From contig CAZEVY010000028.1 in the NCBI GenBank assembly GCA_964515555.1, positions 1 through 49,826 on the forward strand: DNA of 49,826 nt, in the 5' to 3' direction. This document shows, piece after piece, positions 9,437 to 17,592 of the stretch (position 1 is the stretch's first letter; every line of letters begins with the position of its first letter). Made by a program: the position numbers and the translations under genes. The notes beneath the pieces were generated by a model. It worked only from the letters and a program-made list of their open reading frames with translations. It did no database searches and was not told the DNA's origin. The stretch comes from CAZEVY01 sp964515555 (lineage in GTDB: Bacteria > Acidobacteriota > Terriglobia > Bryobacterales > Bryobacteraceae).

Positions 9437-10477
9437 TCAGAAACCTCCGCGAGGCCGATATCCGGGGCGATACCGGATCCGGTACTTCTTGCCCACGTCG
9501 GACGGCATCTCGACGCTGATCTTCCGGAAGCCCTCGTTGGGGTTGGGCTGCGGATAGTAGGTGACGGTGTAGGAGTTCCCCAGCGATTCGCGGATCGACT
9601 CGAAGGCCTCCACTTGCCGCTGCCAGGTCTTGGCGAAAAAGACCTGCCCGCCCGTGCGCGTCGATATCCGGCGGAACACGTTGCTCGAAATCGGGTCGCG
9701 ATTCACGTCGTTGGTCGAGATCACATAGATGGGAATGCCCTCGTCCTCGGCCACAGCGCGCACGTCGTCCGGCGCCACCATGCTGGCGTTGTCGGGACCG
9801 TTCGAGAATACGATCACCACCTTGCGCCCGGGCACCTTGGCGGCGTCGCGCACCGTGAGCAGCAGCGCGTTGTAGAGCGCCGAATCGTCGCCGGCGACCG
9901 CCTTGCGCAGCCCCGAAATGGCGTTGCCCCGGTCGCGCGTCAGGTCGGCGGCCCGGGTGACGTTGCGGCTGAAGGTGTAGACCGCCACCGAATCGGCGCG
10001 GTCCAGGCCGCGCACGAAATCGGCGATGGCGTCGGAGGCGTAGACAAAGCCGCGATACATGTAGTTCGAGGTGTCGAACAGCACAAACACGTTGGTGCCG
10101 ACGAAAAGGTCGCCGCGGGCCTCCAGGCCGCTCGAGGGGTCGTTCTCCCGCGTGCCGGCCGAGAGCGGCCGGGTGGAGCCGTCGTCGAGGATCTGCAAGG
10201 GCGTCTTGTTGCCTTCGGCGAAGGTGCCGATCTTTTGTGGAATACCGTCCTCGAGAATCCGGAAGTCGCTGAACTTCAGATTATTGATGTATTTTCCCTT
10301 GCTGTCGGTGACGGTGAAGCTCAGCACCACCATGCCAACCTCCACCTTGAAGACGGGCCGCTCCTCCTGGGCGCGCGCGCGCAAGCCTCCGAACACAGCC
10401 ACTCCCAGGGCGCCGGCCGCGGCCAGCTTCGTCCGATTTCTCTTCGTCCAGGCCTTCACGATCCCCCCTTTGCCCAT
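9437..10477 (-). CDS. Secreted VWA-domain protein of the acidobacterial VWFA-related family
   Basis: 346 aa from the ATG at 10477, or 340 aa from a GTG at 10459 that has a better-placed GGGGG ribosome binding site. The signal peptide (LAAAGALGVAVFGGLRARA, then QEE) predicts export. A short N-terminal segment with VVLSFTVTDSKGKYI and the FRILEDGIPQKI motif precedes a von Willebrand A domain of about residues 128-300. The metal site reads D135-T-S-N-Y rather than DxSxS, so its fifth position is changed. VWA proteins usually mediate protein or ligand binding. It starts 8 bases after the stop of the large upstream gene. The reading frame continues upstream, but that part is only a shadow of that gene. 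Confidence 0.9.
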   Translation of the reverse strand: MGKGGIVKAWTKRNRTKLAAAGALGVAVFGGLRARAQEERPVFKVEVGMVVLSFTVTDSKGKYINNLKFSDFRILEDGIPQKIGTFAEGNKTPLQILDDGSTRPLSAGTRENDPSSGLEARGDLFVGTNVFVLFDTSNYMYRGFVYASDAIADFVRGLDRADSVAVYTFSRNVTRAADLTRDRGNAISGLRKAVAGDDSALYNALLLTVRDAAKVPGRKVVIVFSNGPDNASMVAPDDVRAVAEDEGIPIYVISTNDVNRDPISSNVFRRISTRTGGQVFFAKTWQRQVEAFESIRESLGNSYTVTYYPQPNPNEGFRKISVEMPSDVGKKYRIRYRPGYRPRGGF

Positions 10478-10485
10478 TCTCCAAC

Positions 10486-13400
10486 TTAACGCAACGAGGC
10501 CGCCTGCTGGGCCTCCAGACGCTGCTTGCGGGCGCCCTCGCGGACGCCGTCGGCGACCACACGCAGCGATCGCAGCAGCGCCGGCCAATCCTCCAGGTGG
10601 GTCGCGAAGATCTGCTCGACGGTGCGCTGCGTCCACTGCGGGATCACCACGTTCAACTGCGCCGGCGAGAGGTGAATCTCGTCGGCCAGCGCCGCGTAGT
10701 AGAGGATGCTCGACTCCCAGCTCTCGGCCATGATGCGGCTCGAGTAGCCCATCAAGGTCGGGAACGTCCGCAGGTGCAGCAGCTCGGGCTGATAGGAGCT
10801 GGTCAGCGTCGGCTTGGGAGTGCCGAAGGCGCGCGAGATGGCCGCCGCGCTCAGCCGCTCGGGGGCGGCCGACTGGAGGCGGCGGATTTCCTGGGACAGC
10901 CCGTCGGAGGACGGTCCCGACGAGACCACCGATCCCGCCAGGTGCACCAGCTCGATCGGCGTCGTGTATTCGAGCGCACCGGCCAGATTGCCTTCCTCGA
11001 GGAGCGTGCCGACGCGCTGCGCGCGCGCCGGGGCGCCCAGCCGCTCGATGGTCTCCACCACCCTCGCGCGCCGGGACGCATCCAGCATCCCCTCCGCCAC
11101 CGCGGATTCGCCGAGCCGGAGGTGCAGCCCGACCCAGTGCATCTGCTCGGGCGCCACGCCCCACCAGCGCGGGATCTTCGCGCTGAGAATGAGCTGCGGG
11201 ACCAGGTCGCCCCAGATCAGCGCCTGCTCGCGCGAGGGAATCATGAAGTTCTGCTCGGCCTCGGCCAGCGCATACGGCAGGCTCGCGAGCGAGCCGACCA
11301 GCCGCCCGCCGGCGCTCGAGGGCCATCCGGTGCCGAACACTTCGGTCGACCGCCAGGTCTGGTTGGTCCCCTGCACGCCCAGGAAATCGTGGCTGCGCAC
11401 GAACAGCGGATTGGTGATCAGCACCTGCGCGCCGGGCGGGGCGAAATGGATGTAGTTGAAACCGACCAGGGTGTCGCGCAGCAACGGGGTCAACAGGCCG
11501 CGCACGTCGCGCAGTTTCTCGGCGTCCGTCCCGGCGCGCTCGGCGGCCAGGCGGATGTTCAGCTTCCTCTGCCGGTCGACGTGCCGCTCGGTCCAGTACC
11601 CGAATGCGAAGGCGTTCTTCTCGACGCCGGTCAGCGAGGCGCGCGGAAGCTGAATCTCGGAGGAACGCGCGCTCAGCCGTCCGATCAGCGTGGTGTTGAG
11701 CTTCTCGCCCTTGGCGAGCGACTCCAGGTGATCGGCGACGTCGAGAACGGTCTTCAGCGAGAACAGCCGCTGCGCCTCGAACACGCGGATCATGTCCTGA
11801 AGCATCTGCTGGTGCGACTCGTTGCCCGCGGGCCGCGCCGCGCCGGCCAGCAGGTCGAGCATACGGTCCTGGACGTTGGCGTTCGCCGCCGATCCGGTAG
11901 CGCGCAGCAGCGTCCGCACGCCGCTGTAGCCGGCCTCGAACAGCTCGCGATCGCCGCGCGCCTTCGGGAACGGCGCGAGCAGGGTGGCCAGCGACTCGTC
12001 GGCCTGCGAAGCCGGGATCGAGCCGCTGCGCACGAAGATCTGCCAGAGACCGGCCAGCGCCTGCATCATGCCGGCCGTATCGGCCCGGTTGAGCTGGTCG
12101 CGGATCGACGACACCGCCTCGGCCGTGTCGATGAACTGCAGGATGGTCTTGTCGGACAGCGTCGGAACCTCGCTGAACAGCGCGTACTGCGAGCCGAAGA
12201 AGCGCCATTCGCGCGCCAGGCGATCGACCGTGGCTGTCGCCAGCGGCTGGTCGCGCCGCCGGTTGAGGTCGCTCAGCGCCATGAAGATCTTCAGCGGCTC
12301 GTTCTCCACCGCCTTGCGGCAGAGCGCGAAGAGCGCTTCGAGCACGTCGTCGGGGTCCTTCCAGCCGCTGGCGAGCCGGGTGAGTTTGCCGTCGTACTTT
12401 CCGTGCGGATGGTCGACAAAGAGGTTCCGCCACATTTCGATGCCGCCGGGGATGTGCGGCTTACCCGCGGCGTCCATGCGCAGGCGCGTGGTGAGCAGCA
12501 TCATGTCGGTGTTGGAGCGGAACACCGGGCGCGCCGGACCCGGGCTGGTCACGCGGCCGCGAATCGCCAGGTAGAAGCGCTTCAGCCGTTCGGGGTCGGT
12601 GAGGTAATCCTGCACCGGACCGTGAATCCGAAGCAGGGCGTCGAAGTAGCTGGCCAGCCAGCCGTCGTCGCGCGAGATGAGCTTCTCGAGGAAGGCCGCG
12701 CCCTGGTCGGGGTGCGAGCCGGCCAATTCAGCCCACATCGCCGCCGTGCGCGCGCCGCCCGGCGCCACGGCCTTACCCTGGCGGACCTGGAACATGCCGC
12801 CGAAAAAGTCGAGCACGTGCGCGAAGGCCCGCAGACGCTGGGCGGGAACGGCCTTGGTGAGTTCGCCGACCGTCTCGCGGTCGAGCTTGGAGAGGCCCAG
12901 GTAGAGCCGGCACAGGGCCGGGTCGGCCAGGAACACGTCGATGAACTCGCCGCCCTGCCGCTCCCGGCTCGAGAGAAGGTATTCGGGCGAGAACAGCACC
13001 GGCACCCGCGTCGGCGCGTAGTTGTAGACGAAGGGACGGTTGGTCCTGAGCGCCTGCTCCAGCTCGGAGAGCGGGAACCCGGAGTCGATCGTCAGGAAGG
13101 CGCGCGTGGCGTTGACGGTCTCGAGCACCACCTCGCTGCCGCAGCCGCCGCGCATGCGGTAGCCGAGGACGCGCAGCAGGTCGCCGGTCTGCTGCGACTC
13201 GCAGGTCTCGATGCGGATGGTCTTATCGGCGCCGCTCAGCTTGGTGAGCTCGCGCGCCTGCGACAGGTACCGCACCGCCAGCTTCAGGAACTCGGTCATG
13301 TCCAGGGCCTCGGCGCTGGAGGACGCCTGGTAGCCGTTGGTGACGACGTTGCGGGCCAGCGCCGGCAGCACGTCCTCGGGGCGCAGGTCGGGCGCGAGCG

Positions 13401-13854
13401 CCGCCATGCGCGCGAACGAATGCAGCGGACCGGGGATGTCGACGGTCGCCTGCGCCTCGGGCGCGGCCGCCTTCGGTTCCGGCAGCGCGGCCGGCAGCGA
13501 GGTCCCGCCCGCCTGCCTGTATTCGCGCAGGTGATTCGCCGCGGCGGCGCGGTCGCCGGCCAGGAGGTCGAGGATCACCTGGCGCCGGAGCACCGCCGTG
13601 CGGCGCTGACCGGCCGGCAGCACGCTCGCCAGCTTCCCGTAGGCGTCGCGCGCCTCCGGATCGTTGTGCGAGTCCAGAAACTCGGCGTAGGCGGCCAGGG
13701 TGTCAGCGTTGCGCGGCGTGTCGCGCACCGCCTGCCGCAGCAGGTTCCTGGCGCCGATGGCGTTGGCGCCCGATTCCATCTGGCGCACGCGCACAGCCAG
13801 GTCCTGGGCGCTCACGGAAATCGTCGCGATGATGCAGGCGAGAATCAGCTTCAT
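10486..13854 (-). CDS. Large secreted helical-repeat (TPR-like) protein, unknown function
   Basis: 1122 aa. It opens with a Sec signal peptide (MKLILACIIATISVSAQ) and then TPR-like helices around residues 20-130 (ARNLLRQAVRDTPRNADTLA; AYAEFLDSHNDPEARDAYGK). An Ala/Pro linker follows near 140, then a long mostly helical remainder without a motif I recognise. No membrane anchor or lipobox is visible. It is probably a periplasmic or surface scaffold. It heads the operon with the VWA protein and the two coiled-coil paralogues, so a joint extracytoplasmic role with the VWA protein is likely. I see no catalytic motif. The start is supported by the signal peptide, but only a weak ribosome binding site precedes it. 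Confidence 0.82.
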   Translation of the reverse strand: MKLILACIIATISVSAQDLAVRVRQMESGANAIGARNLLRQAVRDTPRNADTLAAYAEFLDSHNDPEARDAYGKLASVLPAGQRRTAVLRRQVILDLLAGDRAAAANHLREYRQAGGTSLPAALPEPKAAAPEAQATVDIPGPLHSFARMAALAPDLRPEDVLPALARNVVTNGYQASSSAEALDMTEFLKLAVRYLSQARELTKLSGADKTIRIETCESQQTGDLLRVLGYRMRGGCGSEVVLETVNATRAFLTIDSGFPLSELEQALRTNRPFVYNYAPTRVPVLFSPEYLLSSRERQGGEFIDVFLADPALCRLYLGLSKLDRETVGELTKAVPAQRLRAFAHVLDFFGGMFQVRQGKAVAPGGARTAAMWAELAGSHPDQGAAFLEKLISRDDGWLASYFDALLRIHGPVQDYLTDPERLKRFYLAIRGRVTSPGPARPVFRSNTDMMLLTTRLRMDAAGKPHIPGGIEMWRNLFVDHPHGKYDGKLTRLASGWKDPDDVLEALFALCRKAVENEPLKIFMALSDLNRRRDQPLATATVDRLAREWRFFGSQYALFSEVPTLSDKTILQFIDTAEAVSSIRDQLNRADTAGMMQALAGLWQIFVRSGSIPASQADESLATLLAPFPKARGDRELFEAGYSGVRTLLRATGSAANANVQDRMLDLLAGAARPAGNESHQQMLQDMIRVFEAQRLFSLKTVLDVADHLESLAKGEKLNTTLIGRLSARSSEIQLPRASLTGVEKNAFAFGYWTERHVDRQRKLNIRLAAERAGTDAEKLRDVRGLLTPLLRDTLVGFNYIHFAPPGAQVLITNPLFVRSHDFLGVQGTNQTWRSTEVFGTGWPSSAGGRLVGSLASLPYALAEAEQNFMIPSREQALIWGDLVPQLILSAKIPRWWGVAPEQMHWVGLHLRLGESAVAEGMLDASRRARVVETIERLGAPARAQRVGTLLEEGNLAGALEYTTPIELVHLAGSVVSSGPSSDGLSQEIRRLQSAAPERLSAAAISRAFGTPKPTLTSSYQPELLHLRTFPTLMGYSSRIMAESWESSILYYAALADEIHLSPAQLNVVIPQWTQRTVEQIFATHLEDWPALLRSLRVVADGVREGARKQRLEAQQAASLR

Positions 13855-13977
13855 GGTCCGGTACCTATGGCCTTCTAATTTACATCATTTGATCGGCCCG
13901 AACGCCCGCGAACCGGCCCCGCACATGTAAATTGCGCAACAGCAGCGCGGGCGAACGGCGGCGCCGCCAACCGCTCG

Positions 13978-14339
13978 TCAGATAGGGAGGATGCGGATCC
14001 GGAAGCGTGCCGCGTCGACCGTCACCAGGGCGCCGGACACAAGATGGGCGCGCCCGGCGTCCAGGGCCCGAACCACCATGGCGCCTATTGCCTCAGGAAG
14101 GACATCCTGGCAGCGGATCGGAACGACACTGGGCCCGCCCGACTTGCGCGCCGCCAGCAGGGCGCCGAAGTCCAGGCCGTGTGTCAGTACGACGAGGACG
14201 TGTTCCTCCGCGTAGCCGAGAATGTCACTGTCCGCGCGGATACTGCGCCCACGGTCGACCAATGAACTGCCTCGATGCCACAGCCGGCCAGGAACTGAAC
14301 CCATTGGGGGCTCAAGTTCATGTCGATGAGAATCTTCAC
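13978..14339 (-). pseudogene. DUF5615 PIN-like toxin, frameshifted
   Basis: The start is a GTG at 14339 whose bases overlap the antitoxin stop (GTGA). The first frame encodes MKILIDMNLSPQWVQFLAGC and continues to HWSTVG at 14247, the standard beginning of DUF5615 PIN-like proteins (possible D6 active-site acid). The rest (RADSDILGYAEEHVLVVLTH, GLDFGALLAARKSGGPSVVP, then ALVTVDAARFRIRILPI and stop at 13978) lies in another frame. The join needs one extra or two fewer bases around 14240-14249. Both halves are otherwise well conserved, so this is a recent frameshift, a sequence error or, less likely, a programmed shift. As read, the toxin would be truncated and inactive. Confidence 0.75.
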
Positions 14340-14566
14340 GCGGCCGGAAGCGGCACTTCAATCTCTTCGACCCGCCACGCCGCGTAAGACAACGCTTGTC
14401 GGATGTCATCTTCTTCCAGATAGGGATAGGCGGCGAGAATCTCCGCCCAAGACCGTCCCGATGCGACGAGGCCGACGACCGTGCCGACCGTAACCCGCAT
14501 TCCACGAAGGCACGGTTTTCCGTTCATGACATCGGGGTGCCGTGTGATTCGGTCGAGTGTCTCCAT
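14336..14566 (-). CDS. DUF433 family antitoxin
   Basis: 76 aa. The family core is visible as RITRHPDVMNGKPCLRGMRV followed by TVGTVVGLVASGRSW and EEDDIRQALSYAAWRVEE. DUF433 proteins carry a helix-turn-helix-like fold and are paired with DUF5615 PIN-like proteins in a VapBC-like type II arrangement. CTGGAG six bases upstream is a good ribosome binding site. The stop overlaps the toxin start by 4 bases, the coupling expected for such a pair. The antitoxin reads intact while the partner is frameshifted. Confidence 0.88.
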   Translation of the reverse strand: METLDRITRHPDVMNGKPCLRGMRVTVGTVVGLVASGRSWAEILAAYPYLEEDDIRQALSYAAWRVEEIEVPLPAA

Positions 14567-14584
14567 CGCCGGACTCCAGTATGG

Positions 14585-14590
14585 ATTGTA
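14585..14590 (-). promoter_or_regulatory. -10 element of the DUF433/DUF5615 pair
   Basis: TACAAT on the minus strand (five of six consensus bases) lies 18 bases before the DUF433 start, leaving room for a short leader that contains the CTGGAG ribosome binding site. The -35 is not obvious. Autoregulation by the antitoxin is usual for such pairs but no clear palindrome was seen here. Confidence 0.4.
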
Positions 14591-14646
14591 GCGTGTGGCG
14601 GCTGCCTTGGTGCATCGCCGCACATCGGGTGATACCGTGGATTCGT

Positions 14647-15759
14647 ATGAAGCGAATCGTGGCACTGCTCGCGCTCGCGGCCGCCCCGGCGGCGGCCCAG
14701 ACCCCTGCGGCGAGCGCGCCGGCCCAGGCCCCTGCGGCGACGCCGGCCCAGACAAAGATCGCCGTGGTGGGACTCCTGCACTCCCATGTCTGGGGACACC
14801 TCGGCAAGATGATCAAGGGCGAGCCCGCGCGGCTGGTGGGAATCGCCGAGCCGAATCCGGAGCTGACCGCCGAGGCGAAGAAGATGGGAGCGCCCGACGC
14901 CGTTTTCTTCGACGACTACCGCAAGATGCTCGACGCCGCCAAGCCGGACATCGTGTGGGCCTTCGTCGAGAACAACCGGCACCTGGAGATCGCGCAGGCC
15001 TGCGCCCCGCGCAAGATTCACCTGATGTTCGAGAAGCCGCTGGCCTCGACCCTCAAAGATGCCGCCGCCATCCGCAAGCTCGCCGCACAGCACGGCATCC
15101 AGGTGCTGACCAATTACCAGATGGCGTGGTGGCCGTCGCTCTACGCCGCCAAGGCTCAGGCGGATTCGGGCGCGGTCGGCAAGGTCTGGCGGCTGCGCGG
15201 CGTCGTCGGCCACGGCGGTCCTGGGGCCACCGGCCCGCGCAACAAGCACTTCTTCGACTGGTTGACCGACCCCGTGAAGAACGGCGGCGGAGCGCTCATC
15301 GACTTCGGATGCTACAACGCGCTCTGGAGCCTCTGGTATCTCGGCAAGCCGGAGCGCGTCTACGCGCACGTGAATCACCTCCGGCCCGAGACCTTCCCCA
15401 AGGTGGAGGACAACTCGACCATGATCCTCTCCTACAAGGGCGGCGTGGGTCTGTTCGAGGGGAGCTGGGACCTGCCGCGGAGCTTTCAGGACCTGGAGGT
15501 GTTCGGCCGGGAAGGGAGTCTCTATGCCGTCAACGGCCGCGTGGAGCTGCGCAAGGGCCGCAACTCCACCGAGGTCCCTCTGGCCGCGCTTCCGCCGGAG
15601 CGGGCCGAGCCGATCGCGCACATGATCGACGCGATCCGCACCGGGAAGGCGTTGGAGGGGATCGTCGGCCTGGACATCAACGTCGACGTCGTGGAGATCA
15701 TGGAAGCCGCGCGGATGTCGGTGAAGAGCGGCCAGGCCGTCCGTTTGCCACTGAAGTAA
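14647..15759 (+). CDS. Exported Gfo/Idh/MocA family oxidoreductase-like protein
   Basis: 370 aa. Residues 1-18 (MKRIVALLALAAAPAAAQ) form a Sec-type signal peptide, followed by an Ala/Pro/Gln-rich linker to about residue 35. The Rossmann domain then starts at KIAVVGLLHSHVWGHL. The usual GxGxxG is replaced by GLLHSH. The EKPLA motif of the family (near residue 140) and the C-terminal alpha/beta domain with FGCYNALWSLWYLGKP are present. Family members oxidise or reduce sugars with tightly bound NAD(P). An exported member without a twin-arginine signal is unusual, because the cofactor would have to be acquired outside the cytoplasm. The start was chosen for the signal peptide. The substrate is unknown. 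Confidence 0.85.
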   Translation: MKRIVALLALAAAPAAAQTPAASAPAQAPAATPAQTKIAVVGLLHSHVWGHLGKMIKGEPARLVGIAEPNPELTAEAKKMGAPDAVFFDDYRKMLDAAKPDIVWAFVENNRHLEIAQACAPRKIHLMFEKPLASTLKDAAAIRKLAAQHGIQVLTNYQMAWWPSLYAAKAQADSGAVGKVWRLRGVVGHGGPGATGPRNKHFFDWLTDPVKNGGGALIDFGCYNALWSLWYLGKPERVYAHVNHLRPETFPKVEDNSTMILSYKGGVGLFEGSWDLPRSFQDLEVFGREGSLYAVNGRVELRKGRNSTEVPLAALPPERAEPIAHMIDAIRTGKALEGIVGLDINVDVVEIMEAARMSVKSGQAVRLPLK

Positions 15760-15931
15760 CGCGCGGCGGCTCCGGGTTCGAGCGAGGCGCGATGATGTCG
15801 ATAGCGGTGGAACTTGCCTCAACGAAACGGGCCGCCTGGTTGGCGAGCACCGCGAACGCGGCGAATCCCAGTAGCAGCACGGCGACTCTTCCGGCGAGCG
15901 GCTTCATGTTGCGTTCGGTTTTGTTTTTCAT
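15698..15931 (-). CDS. Small putative secreted or membrane-anchored protein
   Basis: 77 aa. GAGGAAATCACG directly before the ATG at 15931 is one of the best ribosome binding sites in the window. The N-terminus (KPLAGRVAVLLLGFAAFAVL) is a signal peptide or single membrane span, leaving a mature tail of about 45 polar residues with no known motif. The gene follows the propeptide-like gene at 15946-16224 by 14 bases and is probably co-transcribed with it. Its last 62 bases run antisense to the end of the oxidoreductase gene, which limits confidence in the C-terminal part. Confidence 0.5.
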   Translation of the reverse strand: MKNKTERNMKPLAGRVAVLLLGFAAFAVLANQAARFVEASSTAIDIIAPRSNPEPPRVTSVANGRPGRSSPTSARLP

Positions 15932-15945
15932 CGTGATTTCCTCTG

Positions 15946-16224
15946 TCAGGTTCTGGCGCCGGGCAAAGTGTATTCCACAAGGCCGGCTGCGGTCAGGGCT
16001 TTCAGCCCCGACTGCGGGATCCGGTAAGCGGCGCTGTTCGCACCGAGGCCACGGTACAGGCGGCCTCCATGGAGGCTCACGATGGCGTGAACCGAGGCGT
16101 TGAGCTGCGGCCGGAACTTGATAACGACGTCGACTTCGTGCTCCGGCGCCCCGGCGCGGAAGCAGAGAACGGCGAGTCCCGCCAGCATCAGCGCCCTTCC
16201 CGTCCACCTCACGCCAGTCCTCAT
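15946..16224 (-). CDS. Lone secreted subtilisin-propeptide-like (inhibitor I9-like) domain
   Basis: 92 aa with a clear ribosome binding site (GGAGGGAGGAAACCG before ATG). A signal sequence (about residues 10-26, ALMLAGLAVLCFRAG) precedes one small alpha/beta domain: EVDVVIKFRP, VHAIVSLHGGRLYRGLG, SAAYRIPQSGLKALTAAGLV and EYTLPGA. This pattern matches the N-terminal propeptide of S8 proteases, which acts as a folding chaperone and inhibitor. No protease domain follows, and no S8 protease is in the window. Stand-alone domains of this type can inhibit proteases in trans. That is a family-based guess. Confidence 0.65.
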   Translation of the reverse strand: MRTGVRWTGRALMLAGLAVLCFRAGAPEHEVDVVIKFRPQLNASVHAIVSLHGGRLYRGLGANSAAYRIPQSGLKALTAAGLVEYTLPGART

Positions 16225-16376
16225 CGGTTTCCTCCCTCCGGATGACTTGCACCCGGGGAGCCAATTACCTAACTCATAGAGCCGTCGATACTTGCACGAC
16301 TCGCTGCCGGCCGCGACGGGCCAACACGTCCGCCCGATGGGACGGAATGTCCCCGAGTGTCTGCTACCCTCAATCC

Positions 16377-17438
16377 ATGCCCCACATGCTCGACGAGATC
16401 CGGCAGCAGCCGGAGGTGCTCGAGCGCACGCTGGCCCGCGAGTTGCGCGCCGTCGAGTCGCTGCGGCGGAGGCTCACGGCGCGGCGCCCGCGCTTGATCG
16501 TCCTGGCGGCCCGCGGCACCTCCGACAACGCGGCCCAGTTCGGACGCTACCTGCTCGAGATCGCCACCGGCATCCCGGTGTCGCTGGCCGCGCCTTCGAT
16601 TCTGACCCTTTACCGGGCGCCCATCGACTTCCGCGACGCGCTGGTGGTCGCGCTATCTCAGTCCGGCGAGTCGACCGACACCAACCTCGTCCTGGAGCGG
16701 GCGCGCGCATCCGGGGCGGTCACCGTCGGCATCACCAACGCGGCGCGAGGAGCGCTCGCCGGCCTGGCCGAACACACCTTCCTGGTACGCGCGGGACGCG
16801 AGAAGAGCATCGCCGCGACCAAGACCTATACGGGCCAGGTTCTGATGCTGTACCTGCTGGCCTGGGCGCTGGGGGCGCCGGTGGCGCTGGACGACCTCAG
16901 GCGCCTGCCCGACTGGGCCGCCGCGTCGTTGCGGCTCGAAAAGGAGATCGCGGCGCGCGCCGGGCGGTACCGCTTCATGGAGAAAGCCGTGGTCGTCGGC
17001 CGGGGCCTGAACTACGCGACCGCCTTCGAGTTCGCGCTGAAGCTGATGGAGACCTGCCGCATCGTCGCGGAGCGCTTCTCGTCGGCGGATTTTCTGCATG
17101 GACCGATCGCCATGGTGGGCGCGTCGTTTCCGCTGTTCCTGTTCGCTCCGGGCGGCGTCACCTGGCCGTCGAACGAGCAGATGCTCCAGCGCCTGGAGGG
17201 AATGCGCGCCGAGACGCTGCTGATCTCGGACCGGTCGAATCCCGCCGCGCGCCGCGCGTCGCCGAACGCGGTGGTGGTGCCGGCGCGGCTGGCGCATCGG
17301 GGACCGCTGCCGGCGGAGCTGTTCACGCCGATCCCCTACATCATTCCGGCGCAGTTGTTCGCGGCGTCGCTGGCGATGGAGAAGGGGTTCGACCCCGACC
17401 GGCCGGAGGGTCTCACCAAGGTGACGCGGACGATGTAG
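16377..17438 (+). CDS. SIS-domain aminosugar-phosphate isomerase/deaminase
   Basis: 353 aa with two SIS domains, like the isomerase half of GlmS. The first has LIVLAARGTSDNAAQFGRYL and LVVALSQSGESTDTNLVLE, the second has AVVVGRGLNYATAFEFALKL and FSSADFLHGPIAMV. The N-terminal glutaminase domain of GlmS is absent. Members of this length act as glucosamine-6-phosphate deaminases (NagB-II), AgaS-type isomerases or fructosamine deglycases. The exact substrate cannot be assigned. The ATG at 16377 follows a -10-like TACCCT (16365-16370) by 6 bases, with no ribosome binding site. A hairpin follows the stop. The downstream ileS is separated by about 150 bases. Confidence 0.87.
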   Translation: MPHMLDEIRQQPEVLERTLARELRAVESLRRRLTARRPRLIVLAARGTSDNAAQFGRYLLEIATGIPVSLAAPSILTLYRAPIDFRDALVVALSQSGESTDTNLVLERARASGAVTVGITNAARGALAGLAEHTFLVRAGREKSIAATKTYTGQVLMLYLLAWALGAPVALDDLRRLPDWAAASLRLEKEIAARAGRYRFMEKAVVVGRGLNYATAFEFALKLMETCRIVAERFSSADFLHGPIAMVGASFPLFLFAPGGVTWPSNEQMLQRLEGMRAETLLISDRSNPAARRASPNAVVVPARLAHRGPLPAELFTPIPYIIPAQLFAASLAMEKGFDPDRPEGLTKVTRTM

Positions 17439-17442
17439 GTGT

Positions 17443-17462
17443 GGCGGCCGGACGCGGCCGCC
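17443..17462 (+). terminator. Hairpin after the SIS gene, possible terminator
   Basis: GGCGGCCG, loop GACG, then CGGCCGCC: a perfect 8-base-pair stem four bases after the stop codon. A C-run rather than a U-run follows, so it is not a classical intrinsic terminator. It could still stall polymerase or protect the mRNA end. Confidence 0.4.
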
Positions 17463-17592
17463 CCCCGCCGACCGGGCGCAACGGCCGGCTTACACTTTCA
17501 GGGACCCGGCGGCGGAGTCCGTTATTCGGCCCGCCGGATTCACCTCGCGAGAATGCCTTACCATAAGAAAGAAGCCCGCCCGTGACCCCAAC

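Noticed and set aside
10478..12433. Upstream extension of the VWA reading frame to 998 codons
   Set aside because: That part overlaps the large secreted protein in another frame and is Arg/Ala/Pro-rich. The VWA signal peptide begins at 10477 or 10459.
10597..13878. Plus-strand open frame of over 1000 codons opposite the large secreted protein
   Set aside because: It mirrors the codon pattern of the minus-strand gene, has a low-complexity Arg/Gly/Val/His composition and has no motif or ribosome binding site. Long antisense frames are expected in GC-rich DNA.
17439..17592. T-box or other riboswitch before ileS
   Set aside because: No T-box sequence or specifier stem-loop is visible. Only a GC hairpin right after the preceding stop and a -10-like hexamer were found.
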